Below are positions 25,599 through 33,167 of a DNA stretch of 64,000 nt, in pieces. The translations under genes were made by a program, and so were the position numbers. How positions within the stretch are numbered: position 1 is the stretch's first letter; each line of letters begins with the position of its first letter. The notes under the pieces are model-generated. The model was not told the origin of the DNA, did not search any database, and saw nothing but the letters and a program-made list of their open reading frames with translations. Where the stretch lies: the NCBI RefSeq assembly GCF_003990045.1, contig NZ_RZGZ01000007.1, positions 1 to 64,000 of the forward strand. The letters run 5' to 3'. The DNA comes from Labedella endophytica. GTDB lineage: Bacteria > Actinomycetota > Actinomycetes > Actinomycetales > Microbacteriaceae.

Positions 25599-26888
25599 TT
25601 ACGCCTTCGCGGCCGCGGCGTTGATGGCTTCCACGAGCTGCTCCGGGGAGCTCTTGCCCGCGAGGAGGTCGACGACGCCCACGTTGAGCGCGTTGCCCAC
25701 GTTGAGGCCGTAGATCGTGTCGAGCCACTGCGAGACGTACGGGGCCGCGTTGTAGGCCTCGAGGATCGACTGCAGGTAGGGCTCGGTGACGGCTTCCTGG
25801 GCGACGGTGTTCACCGGCGGGGCGTTGAAGGCCGCGTAGTAGTTCTCCTGCACGTCGCTCGTAGCGAGGTAGTTCAGGAAGTCGGCGCACTCCGGCGGGG
25901 CACCGGCCGAGCAGGAGTAGCCGTCGACGCCACCGAGGATCGCGCCCTCGCCGCCGTCGCCGCCCTCGACCTCGGGGAAGGGGAACCAGGAGAGGTCGGG
26001 CAGCGGCTTCTCGTCCGGCGTCAGCGAGGCGATGACTCCGGGGTTCCAGGCGCCCATGAGCTCCATGCCGGCCTGCTTGTTGGCGAGCAGTCCCGCCGAG
26101 CTTCCGGCGCCCTGCTGCGCGGCGGTCGTGAGGAAGCCCTCGTTGAAGGGCTCGGTTCCGGCGAACTCCTCGAGGTCCTCACCCGCGCGGACCCAGCAGT
26201 CGTCGTCGAAGTTCATCGTGTCGGCGGCCTCGGCGAGGGCGTCCTCGCTGCACTCGCGCAGGGCGAAGAAGTAGTACCAGTGCGCGGCGGGCCACGCGTC
26301 CTTCGCGCCGAGGGCGATCGGCTGCACGCCGGAGTCCTTCAGCGCGGAGACGGCGTCGTCGAGCTCGTCCATCGTGGTCGGAGCGGCGGCGATACCGGCC
26401 TCGTCGAAGAGGTCCTGGCTGTAGAAGATGCCGCCGGGGAGGACGGCGACGGGCATCGCGTACACCTTGCCGTCGAGCGAGTTGGCGGAGAAGGATCCCT
26501 CGGGGATCTCGCTCGTCGCCTCGTCCGAGAGGAGGTCGGTGAGGTCCATGACCTGGCCGGCCGCGACCATCGCGGCCATCTTGCCGCCGCCGCGCTGGAG
26601 GAACACATCGGGGGCGTCGCCCGAGTTGAGGGCGGTCTGGAGCTTGCCGTCGAGGTCTTCGTTCTGGATCGCCTGGGCCTCGATCGTGACGCCCGGGTTC
26701 TCGGCCTCGAAGTCGGCGATGGTCTGGTCCCAGAATTCCTGTCCGGGGCCCGTGGTGGAGTTCTGCCAGAGCGTCATCGAGACGCTGCCGTCAGAGGAGC
26801 CGCCGCCACCGTCGGCGGAGCACGCGCTGAGCGCGAGTCCCGCGAGGAGGAGGGCGGAGGATCCTGCGAGGATCTTGGTGGCCTTCAT
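25599..26888 (-). CDS. Sugar ABC transporter substrate-binding lipoprotein
   Basis: A 429-residue solute-binding protein. The lipobox LALSAC near residue 23 is followed by a Gly/Ser linker. The body shows the CUT1 binding-protein pattern: ADFEAENPGVTIEAQ, DAPDVFLQRGGGKM and a central hinge with FNEGFLTTAAQQ. It captures the sugar outside and delivers it to the two permeases. The ATG with the downstream AATKI-like signal start was chosen because an upstream extension would put polar residues before the signal peptide. First gene of the operon; control is likely by the divergent LacI protein. Confidence 0.93.
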   Translation of the reverse strand: MKATKILAGSSALLLAGLALSACSADGGGGSSDGSVSMTLWQNSTTGPGQEFWDQTIADFEAENPGVTIEAQAIQNEDLDGKLQTALNSGDAPDVFLQRGGGKMAAMVAAGQVMDLTDLLSDEATSEIPEGSFSANSLDGKVYAMPVAVLPGGIFYSQDLFDEAGIAAAPTTMDELDDAVSALKDSGVQPIALGAKDAWPAAHWYYFFALRECSEDALAEAADTMNFDDDCWVRAGEDLEEFAGTEPFNEGFLTTAAQQGAGSSAGLLANKQAGMELMGAWNPGVIASLTPDEKPLPDLSWFPFPEVEGGDGGEGAILGGVDGYSCSAGAPPECADFLNYLATSDVQENYYAAFNAPPVNTVAQEAVTEPYLQSILEAYNAAPYVSQWLDTIYGLNVGNALNVGVVDLLAGKSSPEQLVEAINAAAAKA

Positions 26889-27058
26889 GAGTGGTTCGAC
26901 CTGTTCTCTTCGTTGAGCGGTGATGTCCCGCGAGGGACTGCAGGGGGGTGAAGCAGTGACCGCCGGGGCGATCGGGACGAGGTGGCCAGCGGCAACTCTG
27001 CTGTGGCGTGCCCCCTCGGACAGGGAAAGTCTCACCCGGCGCTAAAAAGACGTCAAAC

Positions 27059-27070
27059 GTTTTCGAAAAC
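27059..27070. promoter_or_regulatory. Palindromic LacI-type operator between sbp and lacI
   Basis: GTTTTCGAAAAC is a perfect 12-bp palindrome in the divergent promoter region, 17 bases before the LacI start. On the minus strand a TTGACG at 27051-27056 sits right beside it as a possible -35 of the sugar operon. This is the layout expected for a local repressor that also controls itself. Confidence 0.65.
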
Positions 27071-27086
27071 CATTTCGATGGGGCGT

Positions 27087-28097
27087 ATGGTGACCTCCAT
27101 GGCTCCTCGTCCCACCATCCACGACGTCGCAGCGGCCGCCGGCGTCTCTGTCGCCACCGTGTCGAAGGCCGTGAACGGCCGCTACGGCATCGCGACCGCC
27201 ACGGCCCAGCGCGTGCTCGACGTGGTGCAGGAGCTCGGGTACGAGTCGAGCCTCGTCGCGAGCTCGATGCGCTCGCACCGCACGGGCGTCATCGGGGTGC
27301 TCGTCGCCGACTTCGAGCCGTTCAGCGCCGAGATCCTCAAGGGCGTCGGGGCCGCGCTGCACGACTCCCGCTACGACCTCCTCGCCTACAGCGGCACCCG
27401 CCAGCGCGACAGCGCGGGCTGGGAGCGTCGCTCCCTCAGCCGGTTGAGCGGCACCCTCATCGACGGCGCGATCATGGTGACGCCCACCGTCGTCGGCGCT
27501 TCCACGGAGATCCCCGTGGTCGCGATCGACCCGCACACGGGGCGAGCCGATCTGCCCACCGTGGAGTCGGACAGCTTCACGGGCGCGATGCAGGCGACGC
27601 GCCACCTCATCGAACTCGGCCACCGTCGCATCGGCTTCCTCGCCGGCCGCCCCGACCTGCGGTCGTCGATCGCGCGCGACGCCGGCTATCGGCGCGCGCT
27701 GGTGGAGGCGGGCATCCCCGTCGATCCGTCGCTCATCCGCGTGGGCATGTATCTCCAGGAGAGCTCGCGCGAACCGGCCGAGGCCCTGCTGTCGCTGCCC
27801 GACCGGCCGACCGCGGTCTTCGCAGCGAACGACCTCATGGCGATCGCGACGGTCGAGGTCGCGTCGCGTCGCGGGCTCACGATCCCCCAGGATCTCTCCG
27901 TCGTGGGCTTCGACGACGTGCCGGAGGCCTCGCGCCTCAACCCCGCGCTCACGACGATCCGCCAGCCCATGCAGAACCTCGGGGGCACCGCCGCGCAGAT
28001 GCTCATCGCGCTCATGGCCGGCGAGACACCCGAACACCTGCACGTGCGCCTCCCCACGCGCCTCGTCCGCCGCGCCACCACGGCGCCACCCGCCTGA
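27087..28097 (+). CDS. LacI-family repressor of the sugar operon
   Basis: A 336-residue regulator. The DNA-binding head reads PTIHDVAAAAGVSVATVSKAVNG, followed by the hinge helix with YGIATATAQRVLDVV and a periplasmic-binding-protein-like sugar domain with GVIGVLVADFEPF, ELGHRRIGFLAG, AVFAANDLMAIA and VVGFDDVP. It is divergent from the sugar operon, and the palindrome in between is its likely operator. The ATG at 27087 follows a purine-rich GGGGCG; ATG codons at 27078 and 27099 are alternatives. Confidence 0.92.
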   Translation: MVTSMAPRPTIHDVAAAAGVSVATVSKAVNGRYGIATATAQRVLDVVQELGYESSLVASSMRSHRTGVIGVLVADFEPFSAEILKGVGAALHDSRYDLLAYSGTRQRDSAGWERRSLSRLSGTLIDGAIMVTPTVVGASTEIPVVAIDPHTGRADLPTVESDSFTGAMQATRHLIELGHRRIGFLAGRPDLRSSIARDAGYRRALVEAGIPVDPSLIRVGMYLQESSREPAEALLSLPDRPTAVFAANDLMAIATVEVASRRGLTIPQDLSVVGFDDVPEASRLNPALTTIRQPMQNLGGTAAQMLIALMAGETPEHLHVRLPTRLVRRATTAPPA

Positions 28098-28157
28098 TCG
28101 GTCAGCCACGGGCCCGGTCGATATCGCAGGGGCGCCTGCGAGCGACAGAATGGGGAC

Positions 28158-29405
28158 GTGACCGGACAGACAGCACCCACCCGTCGGCGCCCCCGACGCA
28201 TCGGCTGGCTCCTTCCGCTCGTCGCGACACCCGTCATCTTCTTCGGCGGGATCCTCCTCGCGGGCGTCCTGGACCAGGGCGGTGCCCCCGAGATCCTGTG
28301 GCGCGTGCCCTGGGTCTTCGCGATCGGCGGCGCCCTCGCCTCGCTCGTGGTGTTCTTCGTCCAGGCGATGCGTGCCCTGTCCCCGGGTGGTGGGCGGACT
28401 CTCACCCCCGAGGAAGAAGCCGGACACGCGGCGCGGGTCGGCATGAGGGGCGGGGAGACACCACCCGCGCCCACCGGCGGGCTCCTCGTGTTCGCCATCA
28501 TCCTCTCCGTCGTGTCGCTCGGAGTCGTGGCGCTGTCCGCCGCGAACCTCCCCCATACCCTCGGCCTCGCGCCCGAGCCCGCGGTGGAATGGGGGCCGGC
28601 GTCGTCGGGCGTGTGGTTCATCGTCGCGGCGGTCGCGACCCCCGTCACGTGGCGGAGCTACGCCGCGGCGCGACGCGCCCGGAAGGAATACGCCGAACGG
28701 TCCGCCGACGGATGGGGACCCCCTCTCGAGCACCCGGTCCCGACCGGCCGTCGTCACCGCACCTGGGTCCTGCCGCTGCTCGCCATCCCGTCGATCATCC
28801 TCGCCGCCGTCCTGATCATCATCGCGCTCCGGTCCGTCGGCGCCCCGGTCGGCGCGATCAGGACGGTCTCCGTCTCGATGGTCGTCGGGGTCGCCGTCGC
28901 CGTGATCGTCCTCGTCGTGGCGGTCACGCGATTCCTGCGCACACCGCGCGCGCCACGCGTTGCTCCAGCGGCACCCGTCGCGGCGGCGCCCGTCGACGCA
29001 GCACCCGTCGACGCCGCGCCGAGCGTCCCGCCACAGGCGGGTTTCTACGAGAGCCTGTCATCGGCGGATGCGGCTCGCCGTGGCCTCACCGCCGAGGAGT
29101 ACGGCGTGTACAAGGGCGACGTGGGGAGCGTCGTCCAGCCCGTCAATTCGGCGGGCGGGTTGCTGTTCCTCGCGATTCTGCTGACCGTACTGAACGCTTT
29201 CCTCCTCGGGCTGGTCGGCGTCATGATCGCCCAGGCCATCGCCGGGGTCCCGCCGAACCCGGACGACACCCCGTTGAGCCCCGTCCAGTGGGGCTTCGGC
29301 GTGCTCGAGCTCATGACCGTCCCGGTCGCATGGCGGTACTACTTCGTCGAACGGCGCGCGCAGAAGCTGCGCGTCGCGCGCGGCCTTCCGAAGACCCTCC
29401 GGTAG
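28158..29405 (+). CDS. Internally duplicated multi-pass membrane protein
   Basis: A 415-residue protein starting at a GTG after GGGGA. It consists of two similar halves of about 190 and 215 residues. Each half has a GWLLPLVATPVI-like or TWVLPLLAIPSI-like first helix, a second Val-rich helix, a third starting GGLL (GGLLVFAIILSV and GGLLFLAILLTV), and a fourth ending in TPVTWRSYAAARRARK or VPVAWRYYFVERRAQK. The halves are joined by an Ala/Pro/Val-Asp linker. About eight helices in all. I do not know the family; a transport or scaffold role is possible. It stands alone. Confidence 0.75.
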   Translation: MTGQTAPTRRRPRRIGWLLPLVATPVIFFGGILLAGVLDQGGAPEILWRVPWVFAIGGALASLVVFFVQAMRALSPGGGRTLTPEEEAGHAARVGMRGGETPPAPTGGLLVFAIILSVVSLGVVALSAANLPHTLGLAPEPAVEWGPASSGVWFIVAAVATPVTWRSYAAARRARKEYAERSADGWGPPLEHPVPTGRRHRTWVLPLLAIPSIILAAVLIIIALRSVGAPVGAIRTVSVSMVVGVAVAVIVLVVAVTRFLRTPRAPRVAPAAPVAAAPVDAAPVDAAPSVPPQAGFYESLSSADAARRGLTAEEYGVYKGDVGSVVQPVNSAGGLLFLAILLTVLNAFLLGLVGVMIAQAIAGVPPNPDDTPLSPVQWGFGVLELMTVPVAWRYYFVERRAQKLRVARGLPKTLR

Positions 29406-29427
29406 CCCGCGGACAGGAACGCGTCGG

Positions 29428-29943
29428 TCAGGGCGCGGCGCACCCCTCGTCGGTCACGTCCACACGGAGGGCGATCGTCGTGCTGCTCTTGTCCCACATC
29501 CGAATGTCGGCGCCGTCGTCGCCGACAGCGCTCACCCCCGTCCACCCGCCCTGGAGCTCGTCCTCCGCGAGCGGCGGGAAACCGCGCTCGGACAGGACGG
29601 GGTCGAGCACCTCCGCGACGGCATCCCAGCCGCCGGCAGCCCCCCACAGGGACGTCGGCGACTCGAGGGTCGGGAACACCACGACACACGGCTCGCCGTC
29701 TCCGCCGCCCTGCACACGCTGCTCACCGTCGCGGGTCCAGGAGATCTCGGGATATGCCTCGTCGAGGACCGATTCGACCTCGTCGAGCAGGGGTGCGTAT
29801 TCGTCGATCGCTTCCCCGGACGAGAGCGTCGGCGCGGGCGCACCGCACCCGGCGAGAGCGCCGATCAGGATCGCGCACCCCGATGCGCCGATCACGCGCC
29901 GCCGCCATCCGTGACGTCCGATCCGCCTGACACCCTGGTCCAC
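29428..29943 (-). CDS. Small lipoprotein of unknown function
   Basis: A 171-residue protein beginning at a GTG with GGGGGAG seven bases upstream, a strong start. After VDQGVRRIGRHGWRRR comes a hydrophobic stretch and the lipobox GALAGC, so it is exported and lipidated. The mature domain contains EPCVVVFPTLE and ends in DEGCAAP; the two Cys may pair. The pattern of a conserved-looking central strand and WDAVAEVLDPVL suggests a small binding or scaffold domain. No partner gene. Confidence 0.75.
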   Translation of the reverse strand: MDQGVRRIGRHGWRRRVIGASGCAILIGALAGCGAPAPTLSSGEAIDEYAPLLDEVESVLDEAYPEISWTRDGEQRVQGGGDGEPCVVVFPTLESPTSLWGAAGGWDAVAEVLDPVLSERGFPPLAEDELQGGWTGVSAVGDDGADIRMWDKSSTTIALRVDVTDEGCAAP

Positions 29944-29950
29944 CGCGCGA

Positions 29951-29957
29951 CTCCCCC
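29951..29957 (-). promoter_or_regulatory. Ribosome binding site deciding the lipoprotein start
   Basis: GGGGGAG on the minus strand lies seven bases before the GTG at 29943. Earlier in-frame starts would place a charged stretch before the signal peptide and lack such a site. Confidence 0.65.
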
Positions 29958-30036
29958 GTTCGTCCGTTCCCGTTCCCGAAGCGTACCGACTCGACCGCGA
30001 CTCGGCTTCGTTCTCCGGCCGTCGGCACGAACCCTC

Positions 30037-30065
30037 TTGACAACCGATAGTCACCGATATATCTT
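30037..30065 (+). promoter_or_regulatory. Promoter with operator for the PadR gene
   Basis: TTGACA at 30037-30042 and TATCTT at 30060-30065 are separated by 17 bases, a near-consensus sigma-70/SigA promoter rare in this GC-rich window. GATATATC at 30056-30063 is a palindrome over the -10 box, and CGATAG at 30045-30050 mirrors CTATCG at 30070-30075. PadR proteins usually repress their own promoter at such AT-rich dyads. Confidence 0.7.
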
Positions 30066-30123
30066 TGAGCTATCGCGACCGGGTCGGCCGCGATCCTAGA
30101 TCATTCGACCGAAAGGAGCGCTC

Positions 30124-30762
30124 ATGCGCCCCCACACCCACGACCACAACGACATCCACGATCACGAACACGACGACCGCCGCGCGTTCGGCTCCCGTCC
30201 CGGCCACCCCCGCCGGGGACCGGGCGGACACCAGGGCGGCTTCGGCGGAGGCTTCGGCTTCGGTCCCGGCTTCGGAGGCTTCGGCCCCGGCTTCGGCCCG
30301 GGCCGCGGCGCCCGGGGGCGCGGACGGGCTCGCCGCGGCGACGTCCGCCTCGCGATCCTCTCGCTCCTGTCGGACGGGCCCTCGAACGGCTACGGCCTGA
30401 TCAAGAGCATCGCCGACCGCAGCGAGGGCAGCTGGCGCCCGAGCCCCGGCTCCGTCTACCCCACGCTCCAGCAGCTCGTCGATGAGGACCTCATCGTCGC
30501 CGACGAGTCCGGCTCGAAGAGCGTCTACACGCTCAGCGAGGCCGGCACCGCCTACGTCGCCGAGAACGCGGCGGAGATCGAGGCCGCCTGGGCCGCCACC
30601 ATCGACAAGACCGAGGGTGAGGACGCCTTCCAGACGAGCCTCATGAAGTTCATGGGCGTCGTGAAGCCGCTCATGCACGACGCGACCGACGCCCAGCGGA
30701 AGGCCGCAGCGGAGAAGCTCGACGAGACCCGTCGCGCCCTCTACGCGATCCTCGCCGACTGA
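30124..30762 (+). CDS. PadR-family regulator with His-rich, Gly/Phe-rich N-terminus
   Basis: A 212-residue protein. Residues 1-20 have eight or nine His and Asp in His-Asp pairs, and residues 30-65 are a Gly-Phe-Pro repeat region. Both look disordered. The PadR winged-helix domain runs from about residue 70: DVRLAILSLLSDGPSNGYGLIKSI, PSPGSVYPTLQQLVDEDLI and VYTLSEAGTAYV. A C-terminal helical dimerisation part follows. It likely represses its own promoter; no divergent target gene is evident within the window. The His-rich head may bind a metal (inference). Confidence 0.9.
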   Translation: MRPHTHDHNDIHDHEHDDRRAFGSRPGHPRRGPGGHQGGFGGGFGFGPGFGGFGPGFGPGRGARGRGRARRGDVRLAILSLLSDGPSNGYGLIKSIADRSEGSWRPSPGSVYPTLQQLVDEDLIVADESGSKSVYTLSEAGTAYVAENAAEIEAAWAATIDKTEGEDAFQTSLMKFMGVVKPLMHDATDAQRKAAAEKLDETRRALYAILAD

Positions 30763-31112
30763 CCGACGGTCCTGCACTCCGCTTTTCACCGAGCGCTGCA
30801 CCTCCAGCCGAGCGCGCCACGTATTCGTGGCGCGCTCGGCTGTTCCTGTCGCGCTCGGCCACGGTCGATCCCGCCAGAGCCGGACGCTCCGTCTCCATTC
30901 GCGGAGCTCCGCCCCTGTTCGCGCGGGCATCCGATGCGGTGCAGATCATGCGCCTCGCGCGGCAGGTTCTGCCGAACGCGGCAGGATTCGCTGAAGCGCC
31001 CACCAATTCCTCCGGCGCGTCGACGGGGCCGCCCGACGCTCCGCCTCGGCCCTGCACCGCGGTGGCGCACCCCACTGCCGTCAGCTACCGCGGAGGTCCG
31101 TCGTCAGAGCTG
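30763..31112. other. Intergenic region between convergent PadR and oxidoreductase genes
   Basis: About 350 bases with no convincing gene. It holds the long perfect hairpin at 30805-30842, described separately, and a shorter inverted repeat, CGGCAG and CTGCCG around GTT, at 30960-30974. Several open stretches on both strands have no start or ribosome site and amino acid makeup typical of GC-rich shadow frames. Confidence 0.5.
30805..30842. terminator. Very stable perfect hairpin, bidirectional terminator candidate
   Basis: A 17-pair perfect stem (arms 30805-30821 and 30826-30842, core GAGCGCGCCACG) closes on a TATT loop. It lies 43 bases after the PadR stop and faces a convergent gene. A related broken version with GCGCCACGTTTTCGTG occurs at 31872-31887. 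Confidence 0.6.
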
Positions 31113-31715
31113 TCAGGACGGCGTCGAAGGGCGCGCGATCGCCGCGGCGATGGCCGCGACGGCCGACTCGAGTTCGCCCGCCACGGCCTCGGCGTCATCC
31201 GCTTCGGACTCGTGGATGAACGCCGTCACGCCCCGCTGCGCACCGCAGTAGTCGACGACCCCGTGTTCGATCTGGGTGCGGAGGGACTCCGTGTACCCGT
31301 GTCGCGCGAACGACTCGCGCGCCGTTCCCGAGACGGGGAGAAGGTGCACCGTGAGGTTCTGCAGCTTCGGAACGATCCGGTCGTCGGCACCCACCTCGAA
31401 CGCCCACGGGCCGACGAAGACACGGTCGATCCATCCCTTGAGGAGTGCCGGCATGCTCCACCAATAGACGGGGAACACGAGGACGAGATGCTCCGCCGCG
31501 TCGATGCGGCGCTGCTCCGACACGATCGCCGGGTCGAGCACCCGCTGCTCGGCGTAGGCGGCTCGATCGTCGAGTGTGAACCGCGGATCGAATCCCTCCT
31601 GGGCGAGGTCGGCGGTCGACACGTCTCCCTCGGCGAGCACGTCACCCAGCGCGGCCGCAGCATGATGCGTGAGTGAGTCGGGGTCGGGGTGAGCGATCAC
31701 GATGAGAGTAGACAT
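31113..31715 (-). CDS. Flavodoxin-fold NAD(P)H oxidoreductase
   Basis: A 200-residue quinone reductase or modulator-of-drug-activity-type protein. The phosphate-binding loop is IVIAHPDPDSLTHH, and the family motif is LVLVFPVYWWSMPALLKGWIDRVF. It would bind FMN or FAD and reduce quinones with NAD(P)H in the cytoplasm. The ATG is preceded by a G-run. Length is normal and there is no operon partner. Confidence 0.88.
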   Translation of the reverse strand: MSTLIVIAHPDPDSLTHHAAAALGDVLAEGDVSTADLAQEGFDPRFTLDDRAAYAEQRVLDPAIVSEQRRIDAAEHLVLVFPVYWWSMPALLKGWIDRVFVGPWAFEVGADDRIVPKLQNLTVHLLPVSGTARESFARHGYTESLRTQIEHGVVDYCGAQRGVTAFIHESEADDAEAVAGELESAVAAIAAAIARPSTPS

Positions 31716-31933
31716 CCCCCCATTGTCCGCCGCCTCGACCAGCCTCGTCCCCGTACACAGCCCGCCTCGTCCCGCTCGTGGCGTGGTCTCCGTCGCGCTG
31801 CACCCTTTGGTGGGCAGCGCGACGAGCAAGAACTGCAGCGCGATGAGCCCAGCGCTACAGCTTGAGCTCAGAGCGCCACGTTTTCGTGTGGAGTCGGCTA
31901 GACCGGCAGCGCTCGATGAGAGCGAGGGCGCAG

Positions 31934-32785
31934 TCAGCGGACTCGTTCCGCGGTGAACTGCATGCGCGGGTTGGCGTAGACCTCCTGCGCCTCGACGAGC
32001 TGCAGCTCGCGTTCACCCGAGCGGTAGGTCGCATCGACGAGATCGAAGATGCTCGACGCGGTGCGCTCGAGGGCCGTCTGCGCCGACCCGGTCTCGCGGT
32101 AGTGCGCCGTGAAGAGCGCGGCCGTCACGTCTCCCGAGCCGTTGACCTTGATCGGCAGGCGCGGCGTCTTCACGATCCACGCACCGGATCCGTCCGCCGC
32201 GAGCATCTCGATCGTCTCGGGGTCCCGATCCGGGCGCTCCACGCTCGTCACGAGCACGGTCGACGGCCCCATCGCGTGAGCGAGGTCGACCGATTCGAGC
32301 GTCGACTCGAGCGTCGACGGGTCGGTCCCCGTGAGGAAGCCGAGCTCGAACTGATTGGGGGTGATGATGTCGGCAGCGGGCACGACGCGCTCGCGCAGCA
32401 GGACCGGGATCTCGGGGGCGACGAAGCAGCCCGACTTCGCGTTGCCCATCACGGGGTCGCACGCGTAGATCGCGGAGGGGTTCGCCTCCTTGACCCGGCG
32501 GACCGCGTCGACGATGACGTCGCCGATCCCGACCCCGCCCTGGTAACCGGAGAGCACGACGTCGATCTGCGGGAAGACCCCCCGGTCCTCGATGCCCGTG
32601 ATCACATCGGCGACCTGCTCGGGGGCGATGAGCGGCCCCCTCCACGCGCCGTACCCGGTGTGGTTCGAGAAGTTCACGGTGTACACGGGCAGCACCTCGA
32701 CTCCGATGCGCTGGAGCGGGAACACGGCGGCCGAGTTGCCCACGTGACCGTAGGCGACGGCGGACTGGATCGACAGGATCTTCAT
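31934..32785 (-). CDS. pdxY: Pyridoxal kinase
   Basis: A 283-residue ribokinase-fold kinase of the vitamin B6 salvage pathway. Motifs: MKILSIQSAVAYGHVGNSAA for substrate binding, LSGYQGG, CDPVMGN, TPNQFELGFLTG and the anion-hole motif VNGSGDVTAALF. It phosphorylates pyridoxal to pyridoxal 5'-phosphate with ATP. Stands alone, followed downstream by a 218-base gap. Confidence 0.92.
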   Translation of the reverse strand: MKILSIQSAVAYGHVGNSAAVFPLQRIGVEVLPVYTVNFSNHTGYGAWRGPLIAPEQVADVITGIEDRGVFPQIDVVLSGYQGGVGIGDVIVDAVRRVKEANPSAIYACDPVMGNAKSGCFVAPEIPVLLRERVVPAADIITPNQFELGFLTGTDPSTLESTLESVDLAHAMGPSTVLVTSVERPDRDPETIEMLAADGSGAWIVKTPRLPIKVNGSGDVTAALFTAHYRETGSAQTALERTASSIFDLVDATYRSGERELQLVEAQEVYANPRMQFTAERVR

Positions 32786-32945
32786 GTGCGGTGGTCCTTC
32801 ACGACGAGGGGAGCGCCGACGGGCGGCGACTCACGGGCTGAGAAAAACTGTACGCCCTCCCCGCCCCCGCCCCGCCCGTCGTCCACCTCGCCCCTCCCGC
32901 GCGCCGTGCCGGCTCAACCCGCGCGCTGTCTGCCGGCCCCACCCG

Positions 32946-33012
32946 ATGCAGTTGCGTACGCAACTGCATTCCGCGGGTGAAATTTCACCCGCCGGAAGGA
33001 GTTGCGTACGCA
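32946..33012. repeat. Composite palindrome element
   Basis: A perfect 24-bp palindrome (32946-32969, inner part GCAGTTGCGTACGCAACTGC), a perfect 20-bp palindrome GCGGGTGAAATTTCACCCGC (32973-32992) and the smaller TGCGTACGCA (33003-33012). AGTTGCGTACGCA is repeated directly at 32950 and 33000, and the whole unit is nearly symmetrical around the AAATTT at 32980-32985. Confidence 0.85.
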
Positions 33013-33051
33013 GATGTCGAGCGAACCGGGGTGAGGGACAGCGGAAGGAGT

Positions 33052-33094
33052 GGGAACGGAACGGGACGGAACGGAACGGAACGGGACGGAACGG
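33052..33094. repeat. 5-bp GGAAC/GGGAC tandem repeat
   Basis: About eight near-identical units of GGAAC, two of them GGGAC, in non-coding DNA beside the palindromes. It is purine-only on the plus strand apart from C. Confidence 0.7.
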
Positions 33095-33110
33095 GGTGCC
33101 GGAACGACGG

Positions 33111-33144
33111 AACGCGGGCCCGGCTCGAGAGCCGGACCCGCGTT
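33111..33144 (-). terminator. Terminator hairpin of amtB
   Basis: AACGCGGGCCCGGCTC and GAGCCGGACCCGCGTT pair over 15 of 16 positions, 24 bases after the amtB stop. No clear T-tract. Confidence 0.6.
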
Positions 33145-33167
33145 CAGCAGTGTCGTATGCGTGGTGA

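Larger units (their letters stand above)
32786..33167. other. Intergenic region rich in palindromes and 5-bp repeats
   Basis: A 382-base gap between pdxY and amtB, both leftward. It contains the three-part palindrome at 32946-33012, a purine-rich 5-bp repeat tract at 33052-33094 and the amtB terminator hairpin at 33111-33144. No gene is supported. Confidence 0.6.

Noticed and set aside
30763-31112. Several open frames in the gap after PadR
   Set aside because: Arg/Ala-rich composition typical of GC-rich shadow frames and no start signals.
33052-33094. Purine-rich 5-bp tract as a CRISPR-like array
   Set aside because: Units are contiguous and there are no spacers.
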